A stretch of 52,090 nucleotides of DNA from JAKBEU01 sp036172095 (GTDB lineage: Bacteria > Patescibacteriota > Microgenomatia > UBA1406 > GWC2-37-13): the NCBI GenBank assembly GCA_036172095.1, contig JAVHSH010000013.1, forward strand, positions 1 to 52,090, in the 5' to 3' direction. Positions 15,602 to 23,793 of the stretch are shown one piece after another (positions within the stretch are counted from its first letter, which is position 1; each line of letters opens with the position of its first letter). Under the pieces are notes generated by a model. The model made no database searches, was not told where the DNA came from, and worked only from the letters and a program-made list of their open reading frames with translations. A program made the position numbers and the translations under genes.

Positions 15602-17335
15602 ATGTACTTTTCACGCCTTGCCTCATATTTCGAGCGAATAGAAACAACCAATTCTCGACTGGAGATAACACATATCCTTGCGGAACTATTCAATGAGCTT
15701 ACTTCAGAAGAAATAGGGCAGACGGTGTATCTCCTTCAAGGAAGAGTGGCTCCTCTCTTTGAAAAAACCGAATTTGGCATGGCGGAAAAAACTGTCATCA
15801 AAGCGATAGTCAACTCGCTAAATCTTGAACGCTCCTATTTCGAAAAGGAAAATCATCGGCTTGGGGATGTGGGAAAAACAGTTGAGGAGTTTAAAAAACA
15901 ATTCATCTCATTTGAGGAAAAAGAGATGAAGATAAACGAGGTATTCTTGGAACTCGAACGGCTTGCGAAGTCTTCTGGTGACGGATCAAATGATCTTAAG
16001 GTCGGGATTTTAAGCAGCCTTGTTCGCCAACTTGATAGTAAATCATGCCGATATTTGGTTCGTATTCCTCAAGGAATGATGAGACTCGGCTTTTCCGATA
16101 TGACAATCATTGATGCGTATTCATGGATGTTGAGTGGAACAAAAGAGTTTCGTCCGGAGATTGAAGCCGCATATCATGTCCGTCCCGATCTTGGCTATAT
16201 TGGACAGTTGATAAAGAGCGAAGGAATGGACGGAATCCGGAAAGTAATACCACAGATATTTACTCCAATAATCATGATGCGCGCTGAAAGATTGTCATCA
16301 GGTGAAGAAATTGTCAATCAAATCGGGACATGCGCTATTGAGCCAAAATATGATGGATTTCGGCTTCAAATTCACTATAAAAAGAAGAGTGGGGAAGTCC
16401 GCTTGTATTCCCGGAACCTAGAGGATGTCTCATATATGTACCCAGATATCGTGATGGGAGTCCAACAGGAAATAGAAGCTGAGGAAATCATTTTTGAAGG
16501 TGAGGCGATAGGATACAATCCACAGACACACATATTTCTCCCGTTTCAAGAAACAGTCCAACGCAAACGAAAATATGACATCGAAGAAAAGGCAAAAGAG
16601 ATTCCCCTAAAGCTTTTTGTCTTTGAACTGCTGTACCACAACGGGACATCCTATATCAACGACACATTTACGAAACGAAGAGAGGTTTTGGAAAGAGTAA
16701 TCAGTAAAAAAAATATTCCGGAAAAAAATACGACCATTCTAGCTCCACATGACCTCATGTCGAACGCGTCCTTGATTGAGAAGACATTTGATGACGCTGT
16801 TGCGGAAGGTCTTGAAGGGATAATCGCGAAAAAGCTCGATGGCACCTATCGCCCAGGAGCGCGCGGATGGAGCTGGATAAAATTTAAACGAAGTTACTCA
16901 TCGAAAATTCACGATACGGTCGACTGTCTTGTTATGGGATATGACACAGGAAAGGGAAAGAGGACGGGTTTTGGGATAGGAGCATTCCTTGTTGGTGTAT
17001 ACGATGAAAAAGAGGAAGTCTTCAAGACCGTCTCAAAAATCGGGACAGGACTCACTGATGAAGAATGGAGGGAAATGAAAACAAGATGCGATAAACTCCA
17101 AACGAAGAGGATGCCGAATGAATACGTTGTAGACAAAACGCTCGAAGTAGATATGTGGGTAGATCCAGGTATTGTTGTTGAGATAAAGGCAGATGAGATA
17201 ACTCAATCTCCGATTCATACAGCGCAGTTTGCGCTCCGTTTCCCACGATTGGTCCGATTCCGGGATGATAAATCCAAAACAGAAGTCACGACATTTACCG
17301 AGATTTCCTCTTTGTATACCAAGCAGGAAGCATAA
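15602..17335 (+). CDS. lig: ATP-dependent DNA ligase, archaeal LigB type
   Basis: 577 aa ATP-dependent DNA ligase that seals nicks through a lysine-AMP intermediate. N-terminal DNA-binding domain (about residues 1-215); adenylation domain with motif I EPKYDGFR (Lys249 is the AMP acceptor), motif III around FEGEAIGY, motif IV EGIIAKKLDG and motif V WIKFKR; OB-fold domain with VEIKADEITQS near the C terminus. Size and domain order match archaeal replicative ligases (about 550-600 aa), not the short bacterial LigD/LigB types nor NAD-dependent LigA. It overlaps the convergent GT2 gene by 41 bp. Confidence 0.94.
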   Translation: MYFSRLASYFERIETTNSRLEITHILAELFNELTSEEIGQTVYLLQGRVAPLFEKTEFGMAEKTVIKAIVNSLNLERSYFEKENHRLGDVGKTVEEFKKQFISFEEKEMKINEVFLELERLAKSSGDGSNDLKVGILSSLVRQLDSKSCRYLVRIPQGMMRLGFSDMTIIDAYSWMLSGTKEFRPEIEAAYHVRPDLGYIGQLIKSEGMDGIRKVIPQIFTPIIMMRAERLSSGEEIVNQIGTCAIEPKYDGFRLQIHYKKKSGEVRLYSRNLEDVSYMYPDIVMGVQQEIEAEEIIFEGEAIGYNPQTHIFLPFQETVQRKRKYDIEEKAKEIPLKLFVFELLYHNGTSYINDTFTKRREVLERVISKKNIPEKNTTILAPHDLMSNASLIEKTFDDAVAEGLEGIIAKKLDGTYRPGARGWSWIKFKRSYSSKIHDTVDCLVMGYDTGKGKRTGFGIGAFLVGVYDEKEEVFKTVSKIGTGLTDEEWREMKTRCDKLQTKRMPNEYVVDKTLEVDMWVDPGIVVEIKADEITQSPIHTAQFALRFPRLVRFRDDKSKTEVTTFTEISSLYTKQEA

Positions 17336-18035
17336 ATCCTCTCTTCAACTGTACCACCGCTTTATCATGATAGAGAAGCGTTTTCATAAACCTTCTTGGA
17401 TATTCGCTGAAAAATGAGTAGGGATTTTTTCTGATTCTTCTACTGGATGTGCCAACAATAAGCCTATTATCCCTTCGTATTTTTCCTCCAACTTCCTGGA
17501 TATGATAGGCAAGGTCGATATCTTCATGGACTTGTTTATCATTGAGGCAAACCTTGTTTTTTACCTTTTCCCAGATTTTTTTTGTCAGCATCATGTTTGG
17601 CCCAACAAGTGTTTCTCCACCTCGATGGATTGGTTTCATCATATCCAAATAGGCACGTGCAAACAATGTCGTTTTAATTGGGGCATCGTAGTATGAAATG
17701 GGACCGGTAAGGGCATCTATTTTATATTTCGAGAAATTCAGGACAATCCGTTTTATCCAATTAGGCGGGAGTTTTGAGTCCGCGTCGCAACGAGCGATAA
17801 TATCGCCTTGGGCCGCATTGAATCCTGCATTTCGTGCCGCTATCATTCCCTGTTTCTTTTCTTGGATAACGCGCACAAAAGAAAATTGTTTAGCCAATGC
17901 GATGCTCGAATCGGTGCAATTATTGTCAACAATGATCACTTCAGAGGCGGTAACCTGTTGTTTTGCTACACTCTCCAAGCACTGTATGATATATTTGTGT
18001 TCGTTATAGACGGGAATAACAATGGAAATCTTCAT
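17295..18035 (-). CDS. Glycosyltransferase family 2
   Basis: 246 aa GT2 glycosyltransferase. IVIPVYNEHKYI at the N terminus, the nucleotide-binding VDNNCTDSS, the DxD-type metal motif RCDADS (about residues 86-91) and a later acceptor-side EDIDL are visible. No transmembrane segment, so it probably works on the cytoplasmic face on a lipid-linked or sugar acceptor. It is divergent from a second GT2 gene; the two share a 35-bp promoter region. Its 3' end overlaps the ligase gene. Confidence 0.92.
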   Translation of the reverse strand: MKISIVIPVYNEHKYIIQCLESVAKQQVTASEVIIVDNNCTDSSIALAKQFSFVRVIQEKKQGMIAARNAGFNAAQGDIIARCDADSKLPPNWIKRIVLNFSKYKIDALTGPISYYDAPIKTTLFARAYLDMMKPIHRGGETLVGPNMMLTKKIWEKVKNKVCLNDKQVHEDIDLAYHIQEVGGKIRRDNRLIVGTSSRRIRKNPYSFFSEYPRRFMKTLLYHDKAVVQLKRGFMLPAWYTKRKSR

Positions 18036-18040
18036 AGTAT

Positions 18041-18060
18041 ATTATAACAAGTGATATAAT
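18041..18060. promoter_or_regulatory. Divergent promoters of the two GT2 genes
   Basis: Minus strand TATAAT (18041-18046), 5 bp from the ATG at 18035; plus strand TATAAT (18055-18060), 10 bp from the ATG at 18071. Only 8 bp separate the two -10 boxes, so the two polymerases should compete. Confidence 0.5.
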
Positions 18061-18070
18061 AAAGACCGAT

Positions 18071-18898
18071 ATGAAGCCATTTTTCAGCATAATCATCCCC
18101 ACATTGAATGAAGAACGGTTTGTGGGGAGAATCCTCAAGGATATCGCAGGCCAAACATTCACCGATTTTGAGGTCGTGCTTGTTGACGGTTCGTCGACCG
18201 ACAAGACACGGGAAGTTGCAGCCTCATTTTCCCACAACTACTTGATACACATCCATAAAGTGACAAAACGCAATGTTTCATACCAACGCAACATGGGTGC
18301 ATCAAAAGCGCACGGAACATATCTTATTTTTCTAGACGCCGATACTCATATCCGGAAAAATTTTCTTCATAAACTTGCTGCTTTCATAAAAAAATACAAA
18401 GGTTTACTCTTTATCCCAGCTATATTTCCCGAAAAGAAGGATTCACAGATGCAGGTGGTATTTGATCTTATAAATACGACAATTAAGATATCTCAGAGCC
18501 TCCCAAAGCCATTTTCATCAGGAGGAAGCATGATTGTTGAACGAAACTTCTTTCACCTCATCGGCGGATTCGATGAAAAGGTATTTATGTCTGAGGATCA
18601 TCAATTGATTCAGACGGCATATAAATATGGTGTTCATGCGCGCTTTCTTGAGTCAATACAGGTGATGTTTTCGTTGCGAAGGATGGAGCGCGAAGGGAAA
18701 ATGAAACTTCTCTACAAAACAGTGGTGAACACAATCCATTTCATTGCAAATGGTACGGTCAAAAAACATATCATCGAGTATGAGATGGGAGGACATCTTT
18801 ACAAAAAGGGGAAGAGTAGTGCGTTCTCCCTTGAAAAAATCCTTAACATGCCAATTAAGCAGATACAAACCATCCTTAAACGGCTTCTCCTGGACTAA
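18071..18898 (+). CDS. Glycosyltransferase family 2
   Basis: 275 aa GT2 enzyme with SIIIPTLNEERFVG at the N terminus, VDGSSTDKT, the metal-binding FLDADTH (about residues 91-97) and a downstream acidic SEDHQL (about 176-181). This subtype resembles enzymes of cell-surface glycan assembly. No clear membrane helix. It ends just before the proposed origin region. The acceptor and donor are unknown. Confidence 0.92.
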   Translation: MKPFFSIIIPTLNEERFVGRILKDIAGQTFTDFEVVLVDGSSTDKTREVAASFSHNYLIHIHKVTKRNVSYQRNMGASKAHGTYLIFLDADTHIRKNFLHKLAAFIKKYKGLLFIPAIFPEKKDSQMQVVFDLINTTIKISQSLPKPFSSGGSMIVERNFFHLIGGFDEKVFMSEDHQLIQTAYKYGVHARFLESIQVMFSLRRMEREGKMKLLYKTVVNTIHFIANGTVKKHIIEYEMGGHLYKKGKSSAFSLEKILNMPIKQIQTILKRLLLD

Positions 18899-18904
18899 TC
18901 TTCA

Positions 18905-18975
18905 TTATCCACACTCATAAAATATTTATCCACATTTTTCATGTGGGGCGTATTAGTAATCTATATTAGTAATAA
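18905..18975 (+). other. oriC: Candidate replication origin (DnaA boxes plus DnaA-trio-like unwinding region)
   Basis: Two perfect TTATCCACA DnaA boxes in the same orientation at 18905-18913 and 18926-18934, exactly 21 bp apart (two helical turns). A short G-rich stretch follows (GTGGGGCG, 18943-18950), then two copies of TATTAGTAAT (18951-18960 and 18964-18973, 13 bp apart) giving TAG/TAA triplets, and an AT-rich tract to about 19020. This order matches the basal unwinding layout of bacterial origins: boxes, GC spacer, DnaA-trios, AT-rich DNA. rpmH is 4.7 kb away and gene direction tends to diverge from here. dnaA and dnaN are not in the window, so this remains a candidate. Confidence 0.55.
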
Positions 18976-19021
18976 ATAAATATAGGATATCTTATAGTAG
19001 ATGAGTATTTTTCTATAGGAC

Positions 19022-19050
19022 TTGACAGTTCACTTTAACTCTTGTATATT
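19022..19050 (+). promoter_or_regulatory. Strong promoter beside the origin candidate
   Basis: TTGACA (19022-19027), 17-bp spacer, TATATT (19045-19050). Transcription would start at about 19057, at the ATG of the 47-aa reading frame (19058). Confidence 0.65.
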
Positions 19051-19057
19051 CATATTT

Positions 19058-19201
19058 ATGAAGATTTCCATACGCTATAAAAAACCTGCTCATATTGAAA
19101 TAACAACCCTTGGAGAGGGGAGTGTTGAGTTCGCTAATTTTCAATTCAAAAGCTTAATGAAGAAGAATTTAGGATTGCCCGTGAAGACGTTTCGATTATA
19201 A
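19058..19201 (+). CDS. Small hypothetical protein (47 aa)
   Basis: 47 codons, starting MKISIRYKKPAHIEITTLGE and ending PVKTFRL. Not recognised. It is basic and looks like a small beta-rich fold. The case for a real gene is the near-consensus promoter (TTGACA, 17 bp, TATATT) placed 7 bp before the ATG, matching the leaderless pattern elsewhere in the window. No Shine-Dalgarno sequence. It lies between the DnaA-box cluster and the terminator of the DUF2298 gene; the alternative is that the promoter makes a non-coding RNA. Confidence 0.5.
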   Translation: MKISIRYKKPAHIEITTLGEGSVEFANFQFKSLMKKNLGLPVKTFRL

Positions 19202-19204
19202 GCC

Positions 19205-19261
19205 AAAAAAAAAGGAGCATCACTACCGCTCGTATGTAGGGGACGACGAGTAGTAATGCTC
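19205..19261 (-). terminator. Intrinsic terminator of the DUF2298 gene
   Basis: Long hairpin: GAGCAT (19215-19220) pairs with ATGCTC (19256-19261), then ACTA with TAGT and CTCG with CGAG inside, with small bulges. On the minus strand it is followed by CC and nine T, a classic terminator, about 40 bp after the DUF2298 stop. On the plus strand it follows the 47-aa frame without a U-tract. Confidence 0.8.
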
Positions 19262-19302
19262 AGTCAATACGTTATCATACCTTTATAGCCTTGTCAAGAA
19301 GG

Positions 19303-21387
19303 CTATCTTTTTATTTGATACAAAGCCCCAAACCCATTACTCGACTCAAAAATCTTGTTTCCTATTTTTTCGAATTTCGCGTCCTGAAGCTCCTTATACT
19401 TTTGGTGTTCCAATGTGGAGACGATTACATAAGAAATATCATATTTTTTGATAAGTCGCATGGTCTTATCCAAGTCGGGAGACTCATAGAGATCTACGAC
19501 GTCAGGAATTCGTCTTCCTACCGCATCAGACGTCCCCCTCCATAACCATTCATGCACCCACCATCCCGCGACAGTCGGAAGCCCTGTGTAGGCGCTTACA
19601 TGATTGAAATCAGTATATGAATCACCCTGCGCTTCAAGGATGATTGGTTGACCTGTAATATGGCTATTGATATAGGTAATTATTTCCTGGGTATCAGTGT
19701 TTTGTGCAGAAAGCCAAGCAGTTCCTTCTAGTTTTGGTTTCCTCTGGAGCGATCCATAATAGGAAGGAGCTGCATAAAACATGTAAACACCAACGAAAAG
19801 AAACGGGACAAACCACACAACCTTCATAAAATGGGCGGGGAGAGTTTTTTGTCGTTTCAAAACATAGAGCGTATATGTTGATGCGATACTCAGCATCATA
19901 AAAGCCTGATATCCCATCTTAAACATCGTATTCGCGCGGAAGTGTGCAGGATAGATATCCTTGATATAGAAAAACTCAGGAATAAGAATAAGAAAAATAC
20001 CGAATGAGAAAAGGATAAAGATGAAATCATCAATAACATGTTCTTTGTATTTTTCTGCAGCTTTTCCCCAAATAAACAAAAGAAATGAGATGAAAAAGAA
20101 TCCCCAAAGCACGAACAACATCCACAATTCATCCGGCTGACAGTTTCCCTTCTCAAAGATGAATGGACCTATTTTCCCGATATTGACAAGAAATGAAGGG
20201 CTACAGTTCATCCCAATCGCCGTGACAAAAGGCTTAAAGTGGACTGAAAAGGGCAATGAAAACACAATAAATGAGCCAATTAGAACACAAATATGGAATA
20301 CAAATGTACGTGAAAACTTGAACATGGTCAGCAAAATGGCGCTTGTTAGAAGGATATAAATCGGCCCATCAAATGCATTGGTCATATAATGGATTGCGCA
20401 CATGAAACCTAAAAGAATAGTTGAAAGCAGCTGAAATCGGTTGAAACCTGTAGAATCAGCAGAATGTTTTTTTGTGAAGAAAACGAAAAGAATCGCAAGC
20501 GTCAAAAGTACGAAGAGGATGTCAAATACATGACCATGCAAATCCGCAACGACGTAAGAGTAGGACGGGAATTCGTGAATGGTAAAAGGAATAAATCGAG
20601 TTGCATTCGGATACCAGTATTTCATTGGATTGTATCCGGACAGAATTTCCCAGAAGGGAATCGGCTTTTCAGCTGGATACCCAGAAGTAAAAAGATATAT
20701 CGTATGGAGATTGCCACCAAAGTTGAGAATCCATGTACCGATGAAACCAAAGATAAAAGCCTGTTTTAATTTTTTCCCAAAGGAATAAACAATTTGGGTT
20801 GTGAGTGAAAAGGTTGTAACGATTGACTGTGCGAAAATCGTCGCAAGAAGGAGATTGTAACCAACCTCCGAAGGGATACCACTCAGCAGTATTTGGACAG
20901 CTCCCGTTAAATGGCCGAAATAGTAATAATTGATGGGGAGTTTTGCAAACCACATATCAAGAGGAGGGAGGTATTTTGTGCGAAGAATCGACTGCATAAA
21001 ACCGAAGTCCATGAATTTTTCCAACCCACGAAGGGATGGTTCTTGTCCTCGCACATAGGTCCACAAAAAAAGAGCTGCAAGAAAGAACAATTCCTCTGCA
21101 AGGATTATCCGCAAAGGGACTTTCTTTAACGTATCGCGATTTGTAAAGTAGCTGACAAAAAATGCGACTGATAGGAGTATGAATAGAGTAATACGGTTAA
21201 ATGGGGCAATATGAAGATTACTTAATACGAATACGCCATAGCTTACGAAAAGAATGCCGATTGTTTTTGAAAATGCGTATCCTTGATCAAAGAAAGAATG
21301 GAAAAGTCTTTTGGCGATGCCAAAAAAAATGACACCAACCATTAAGAGCATCACATACCATTGTAAAGTCTGATATATCCATTGCAT
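19303..21387 (-). CDS. DUF2298 (YYY-type) multi-pass membrane protein
   Basis: 694 aa integral membrane protein with roughly a dozen hydrophobic segments. The family hallmark GLEKFMDFGFMQSILR and INYYYFGHL (about residues 120-155) identifies DUF2298, also called the Chlor_Arch_YYY family. These proteins resemble GT-C type glycosyltransferases that use polyprenyl-linked sugars, but the reaction is not established. The C-terminal soluble part (PTVAGWWVHEWLWRG, then DVVDLY and YVIVSTLEHQKY) faces outside in GT-C relatives. Two GT2 genes lie just beyond the origin region, so a shared role in surface glycans is possible. Confidence 0.88.
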   Translation of the reverse strand: MQWIYQTLQWYVMLLMVGVIFFGIAKRLFHSFFDQGYAFSKTIGILFVSYGVFVLSNLHIAPFNRITLFILLSVAFFVSYFTNRDTLKKVPLRIILAEELFFLAALFLWTYVRGQEPSLRGLEKFMDFGFMQSILRTKYLPPLDMWFAKLPINYYYFGHLTGAVQILLSGIPSEVGYNLLLATIFAQSIVTTFSLTTQIVYSFGKKLKQAFIFGFIGTWILNFGGNLHTIYLFTSGYPAEKPIPFWEILSGYNPMKYWYPNATRFIPFTIHEFPSYSYVVADLHGHVFDILFVLLTLAILFVFFTKKHSADSTGFNRFQLLSTILLGFMCAIHYMTNAFDGPIYILLTSAILLTMFKFSRTFVFHICVLIGSFIVFSLPFSVHFKPFVTAIGMNCSPSFLVNIGKIGPFIFEKGNCQPDELWMLFVLWGFFFISFLLFIWGKAAEKYKEHVIDDFIFILFSFGIFLILIPEFFYIKDIYPAHFRANTMFKMGYQAFMMLSIASTYTLYVLKRQKTLPAHFMKVVWFVPFLFVGVYMFYAAPSYYGSLQRKPKLEGTAWLSAQNTDTQEIITYINSHITGQPIILEAQGDSYTDFNHVSAYTGLPTVAGWWVHEWLWRGTSDAVGRRIPDVVDLYESPDLDKTMRLIKKYDISYVIVSTLEHQKYKELQDAKFEKIGNKIFESSNGFGALYQIKR

Positions 21388-21445
21388 AGTTTTTTATTGT
21401 ACAAAATTTTTTGCAACTTAAATTGCGCTATATATACATGTATTG

Positions 21446-21451
21446 TAGAAT
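21446..21451 (+). promoter_or_regulatory. -10 box of valS
   Basis: TAGAAT, 9 bp before the ATG at 21461; the leader would be about 3 nt. No T-box or other leader RNA can fit. Confidence 0.5.
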
Positions 21452-21460
21452 ACACACTAT

Positions 21461-23614
21461 ATGGACAGTAAATACACGCATGCGCAGTATGAACAAAAGC
21501 TTTCTGCTTTTTGGGAGCAAAAAGGTTTTTTTAAAGGTGTCATCGAAAAAGACAAAAAACCATTTTGTATCGTTCTTCCTCCTCCCAATGCTAATGCCGA
21601 CCTCCATCTGGGCCATGCGATGATGGTGTATGAGGATATCATGATTCGTTACCATAAAATCCAAGGAGATAATACGCTATGGGTGTATGGGACAGATCAT
21701 GCAGGGATAGAAACACAGTTTGTATTTGAAAAACATCTAAAAAAAGAAGGAAAAAGCAGGTTTGATTTCGAGCGGTCCGTTCTCTTTCAGATGATATTTG
21801 ACTTCGTTTCGAAAAATAAAAACATCATGCAGGAACAGTTGCAGAAGTTAGGATTTGGACTCGATTACGGGAATCCAAAATTTCCAATGGATGAGAATAT
21901 CGTGAAAATCGTCCATTCAACCTTCAAGAAATTATTCGATGATGGATTGACGTATCGTGCGAAGAAATTAGTAAACTACTGCATTTCCTGTGGAACATCG
22001 TTTTCAGACCTTGAGGTCAATTATGAGGAAAAAGAAGGGCTTTTATGGTATATCTCATATCCTCTCAGAGATGGAAACGGATCAATAACCGTTGCGACCA
22101 CGCGCCCAGAGACATTACTTGGAGATACGGGAATAGCGGTGCACCCAAAAGATAAAAGATATAAAAAACTTATCGGTTCTTATGTTATTCTCCCGCTTAT
22201 CGGACGGGAAATACAGATTGTCGCAGATGAGTCAGTTGATCCTAAATTCGGTACTGGTGCCGTAAAAGTGACGCCAGCACACGATCATACCGACTGGGAA
22301 ACAGGGAAAAAACACGGATTGATGAGTATCCAGGTCATCGGTACCGATGGAAAAATGACAACCGAAGCTGGGCAATATGCAGGACTCACCATTTCAAAAG
22401 CGAGAGAGGCTATTGTTGCATCCCTCAAGGAAAAAAATCTCCTCGTTGAGGAAAAACCATATACCAATCGTGTCGGAAAATGTTATCGTTGCAAACGACT
22501 GATTGAACCATTACCAAAAGAGCAATGGTTCATATCGATAAAACCATTAGCAGAACGTGCAATCGATTCTGTCAAAAAAGGGGAAGTGCAGGTATTTCCA
22601 AAACGATTCAAAAAGGAATTAATTCGTATCCTGGACAATTTCATCGATTGGAATATCTCTCGACAAATCGTATGGGGTATACGGATTCCTGCCTATAAAT
22701 GCGACGCAATGAAGAACGATGTTTGTCGTTCAGCAAACGGATGGTTTGTTTCAACAACACCGCCGACAAATTGTTCTCACTGTGGATCGGAGTCGTTCAA
22801 ACAAGATGATGACACATTCGATACTTGGTTTTCCTCGGGTCAATGGCCCTTTGTCACTTTAATGACCTCGGGGAATGAAATGTATAATCACTTCTACCCA
22901 ACGACCGTCATGGAAACAGGACATGACATCTTAAGAGCTTGGGTAGCGCGCATGCTCATGTTGGGGTTACACATAACAGGGAAAGTTCCCTTCAAAACAA
23001 TCTTCTTGCATGGATTAGTGCGAGACAAACATGGACAAAAAATGAGCAAGAGCAAAGGGAATGTGGTAAATCCGCTTGAAGTAATCAACATATTCGGAGC
23101 GGATGTTCTTAGAGCAAGTTTGATGTTTGAGACGAAAGAGGGAAGCGATGTTGTCCTTACCGATGAAAAAATGATAGGTATGCGAAACTTCGGCAATAAA
23201 TTATGGAATATTGGGAGATTTATCTTTATGAATCGTCCGGGAACTATCAACGAAAATGTGCCTCAACCGATAAAGGGACAAGTATCTGTGCCAAAAGACA
23301 CGACTAAAATACTCGCCAAGTTGGAAAAGGAGTTCGAGAGCGTCAAAAAAAACTACATGAAGAATATGGATGGTTACAAATTCGGACAAGTATTGGGAGA
23401 TCTACACGCATTTACATGGCATCGATTTGCAGATATATATATCGAAGAACTGAAAGGAGAACTCAAAAAAGGGGATGAGCAGGTCCAAACGAGTTTGGAA
23501 AAAATGTATTTGGAATGCATTGTCCTCCTTCATCCATTCATCCCATTTGAGACGGAAGCGATATGGCAGGTGTTCAAAGGGGAAAATGAGTCGATTTTAA
23601 ATCGAAAGGTTTGA
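21461..23614 (+). CDS. valS: Valyl-tRNA synthetase
   Basis: 717 aa class I ValRS. HIGH motif as HLGH in PPPNANADLHLGHAM (about residues 45-55), the ValRS-specific GTDHAGIETQ, the CP1 editing domain with TTRPETLLGDTGIAVHP, Cys pairs in NYCISCG and GKCYRCK that may bind zinc, and KMSKSKGNVVNP (about residue 526). It is much shorter than the 880-950 aa enzymes of most bacteria; the C-terminal coiled-coil domain that grips the tRNA elbow is missing after the anticodon-binding domain. Such short forms are usual in reduced genomes. Confidence 0.96.
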   Translation: MDSKYTHAQYEQKLSAFWEQKGFFKGVIEKDKKPFCIVLPPPNANADLHLGHAMMVYEDIMIRYHKIQGDNTLWVYGTDHAGIETQFVFEKHLKKEGKSRFDFERSVLFQMIFDFVSKNKNIMQEQLQKLGFGLDYGNPKFPMDENIVKIVHSTFKKLFDDGLTYRAKKLVNYCISCGTSFSDLEVNYEEKEGLLWYISYPLRDGNGSITVATTRPETLLGDTGIAVHPKDKRYKKLIGSYVILPLIGREIQIVADESVDPKFGTGAVKVTPAHDHTDWETGKKHGLMSIQVIGTDGKMTTEAGQYAGLTISKAREAIVASLKEKNLLVEEKPYTNRVGKCYRCKRLIEPLPKEQWFISIKPLAERAIDSVKKGEVQVFPKRFKKELIRILDNFIDWNISRQIVWGIRIPAYKCDAMKNDVCRSANGWFVSTTPPTNCSHCGSESFKQDDDTFDTWFSSGQWPFVTLMTSGNEMYNHFYPTTVMETGHDILRAWVARMLMLGLHITGKVPFKTIFLHGLVRDKHGQKMSKSKGNVVNPLEVINIFGADVLRASLMFETKEGSDVVLTDEKMIGMRNFGNKLWNIGRFIFMNRPGTINENVPQPIKGQVSVPKDTTKILAKLEKEFESVKKNYMKNMDGYKFGQVLGDLHAFTWHRFADIYIEELKGELKKGDEQVQTSLEKMYLECIVLLHPFIPFETEAIWQVFKGENESILNRKV

Positions 23615-23620
23615 TATAAT
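23612..23620 (+). promoter_or_regulatory. Extended -10 promoter of rpmH
   Basis: TGA-TATAAT, whose TGA is also the valS stop codon. The rpmH leader would be about 26 nt, AT-rich and without a Shine-Dalgarno sequence. Confidence 0.5.
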
Positions 23621-23652
23621 AGGAGTTTGATTATTTAATATTATTTGTTTAT

Positions 23653-23790
23653 ATGCCAAAAAGGACATTTCAACCAAAAAAAGGGAAGCGAGTAAAGACA
23701 CATGGATTTCTCAAACGCATGGCTACCCATGATGGACGTAAAGTTATAGCACGTCGCAGAGCAAAAGGAAGAAAGAATCTCACCGTGTAA
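23653..23790 (+). CDS. rpmH: 50S ribosomal protein L34
   Basis: 45 aa L34, start MPKRTFQPKKGKRVKTHGF, ending RRRAKGRKNLTV. It matches the family over its full length, with the usual basic composition. In most bacteria rnpA (RNase P protein) follows immediately; here yidC starts 3 bp after the stop, so rnpA is missing from its canonical place. First gene of rpmH-yidC-jag. Confidence 0.96.
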   Translation: MPKRTFQPKKGKRVKTHGFLKRMATHDGRKVIARRRAKGRKNLTV

Positions 23791-23793
23791 GAT

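Noticed and set aside
19285..19306. Hairpin ATAGCC/GGCTAT overlapping the DUF2298 stop codon
   Set aside because: Short stem without a T-run on either strand; the nearby hairpin at 19205-19261 is a far better terminator.
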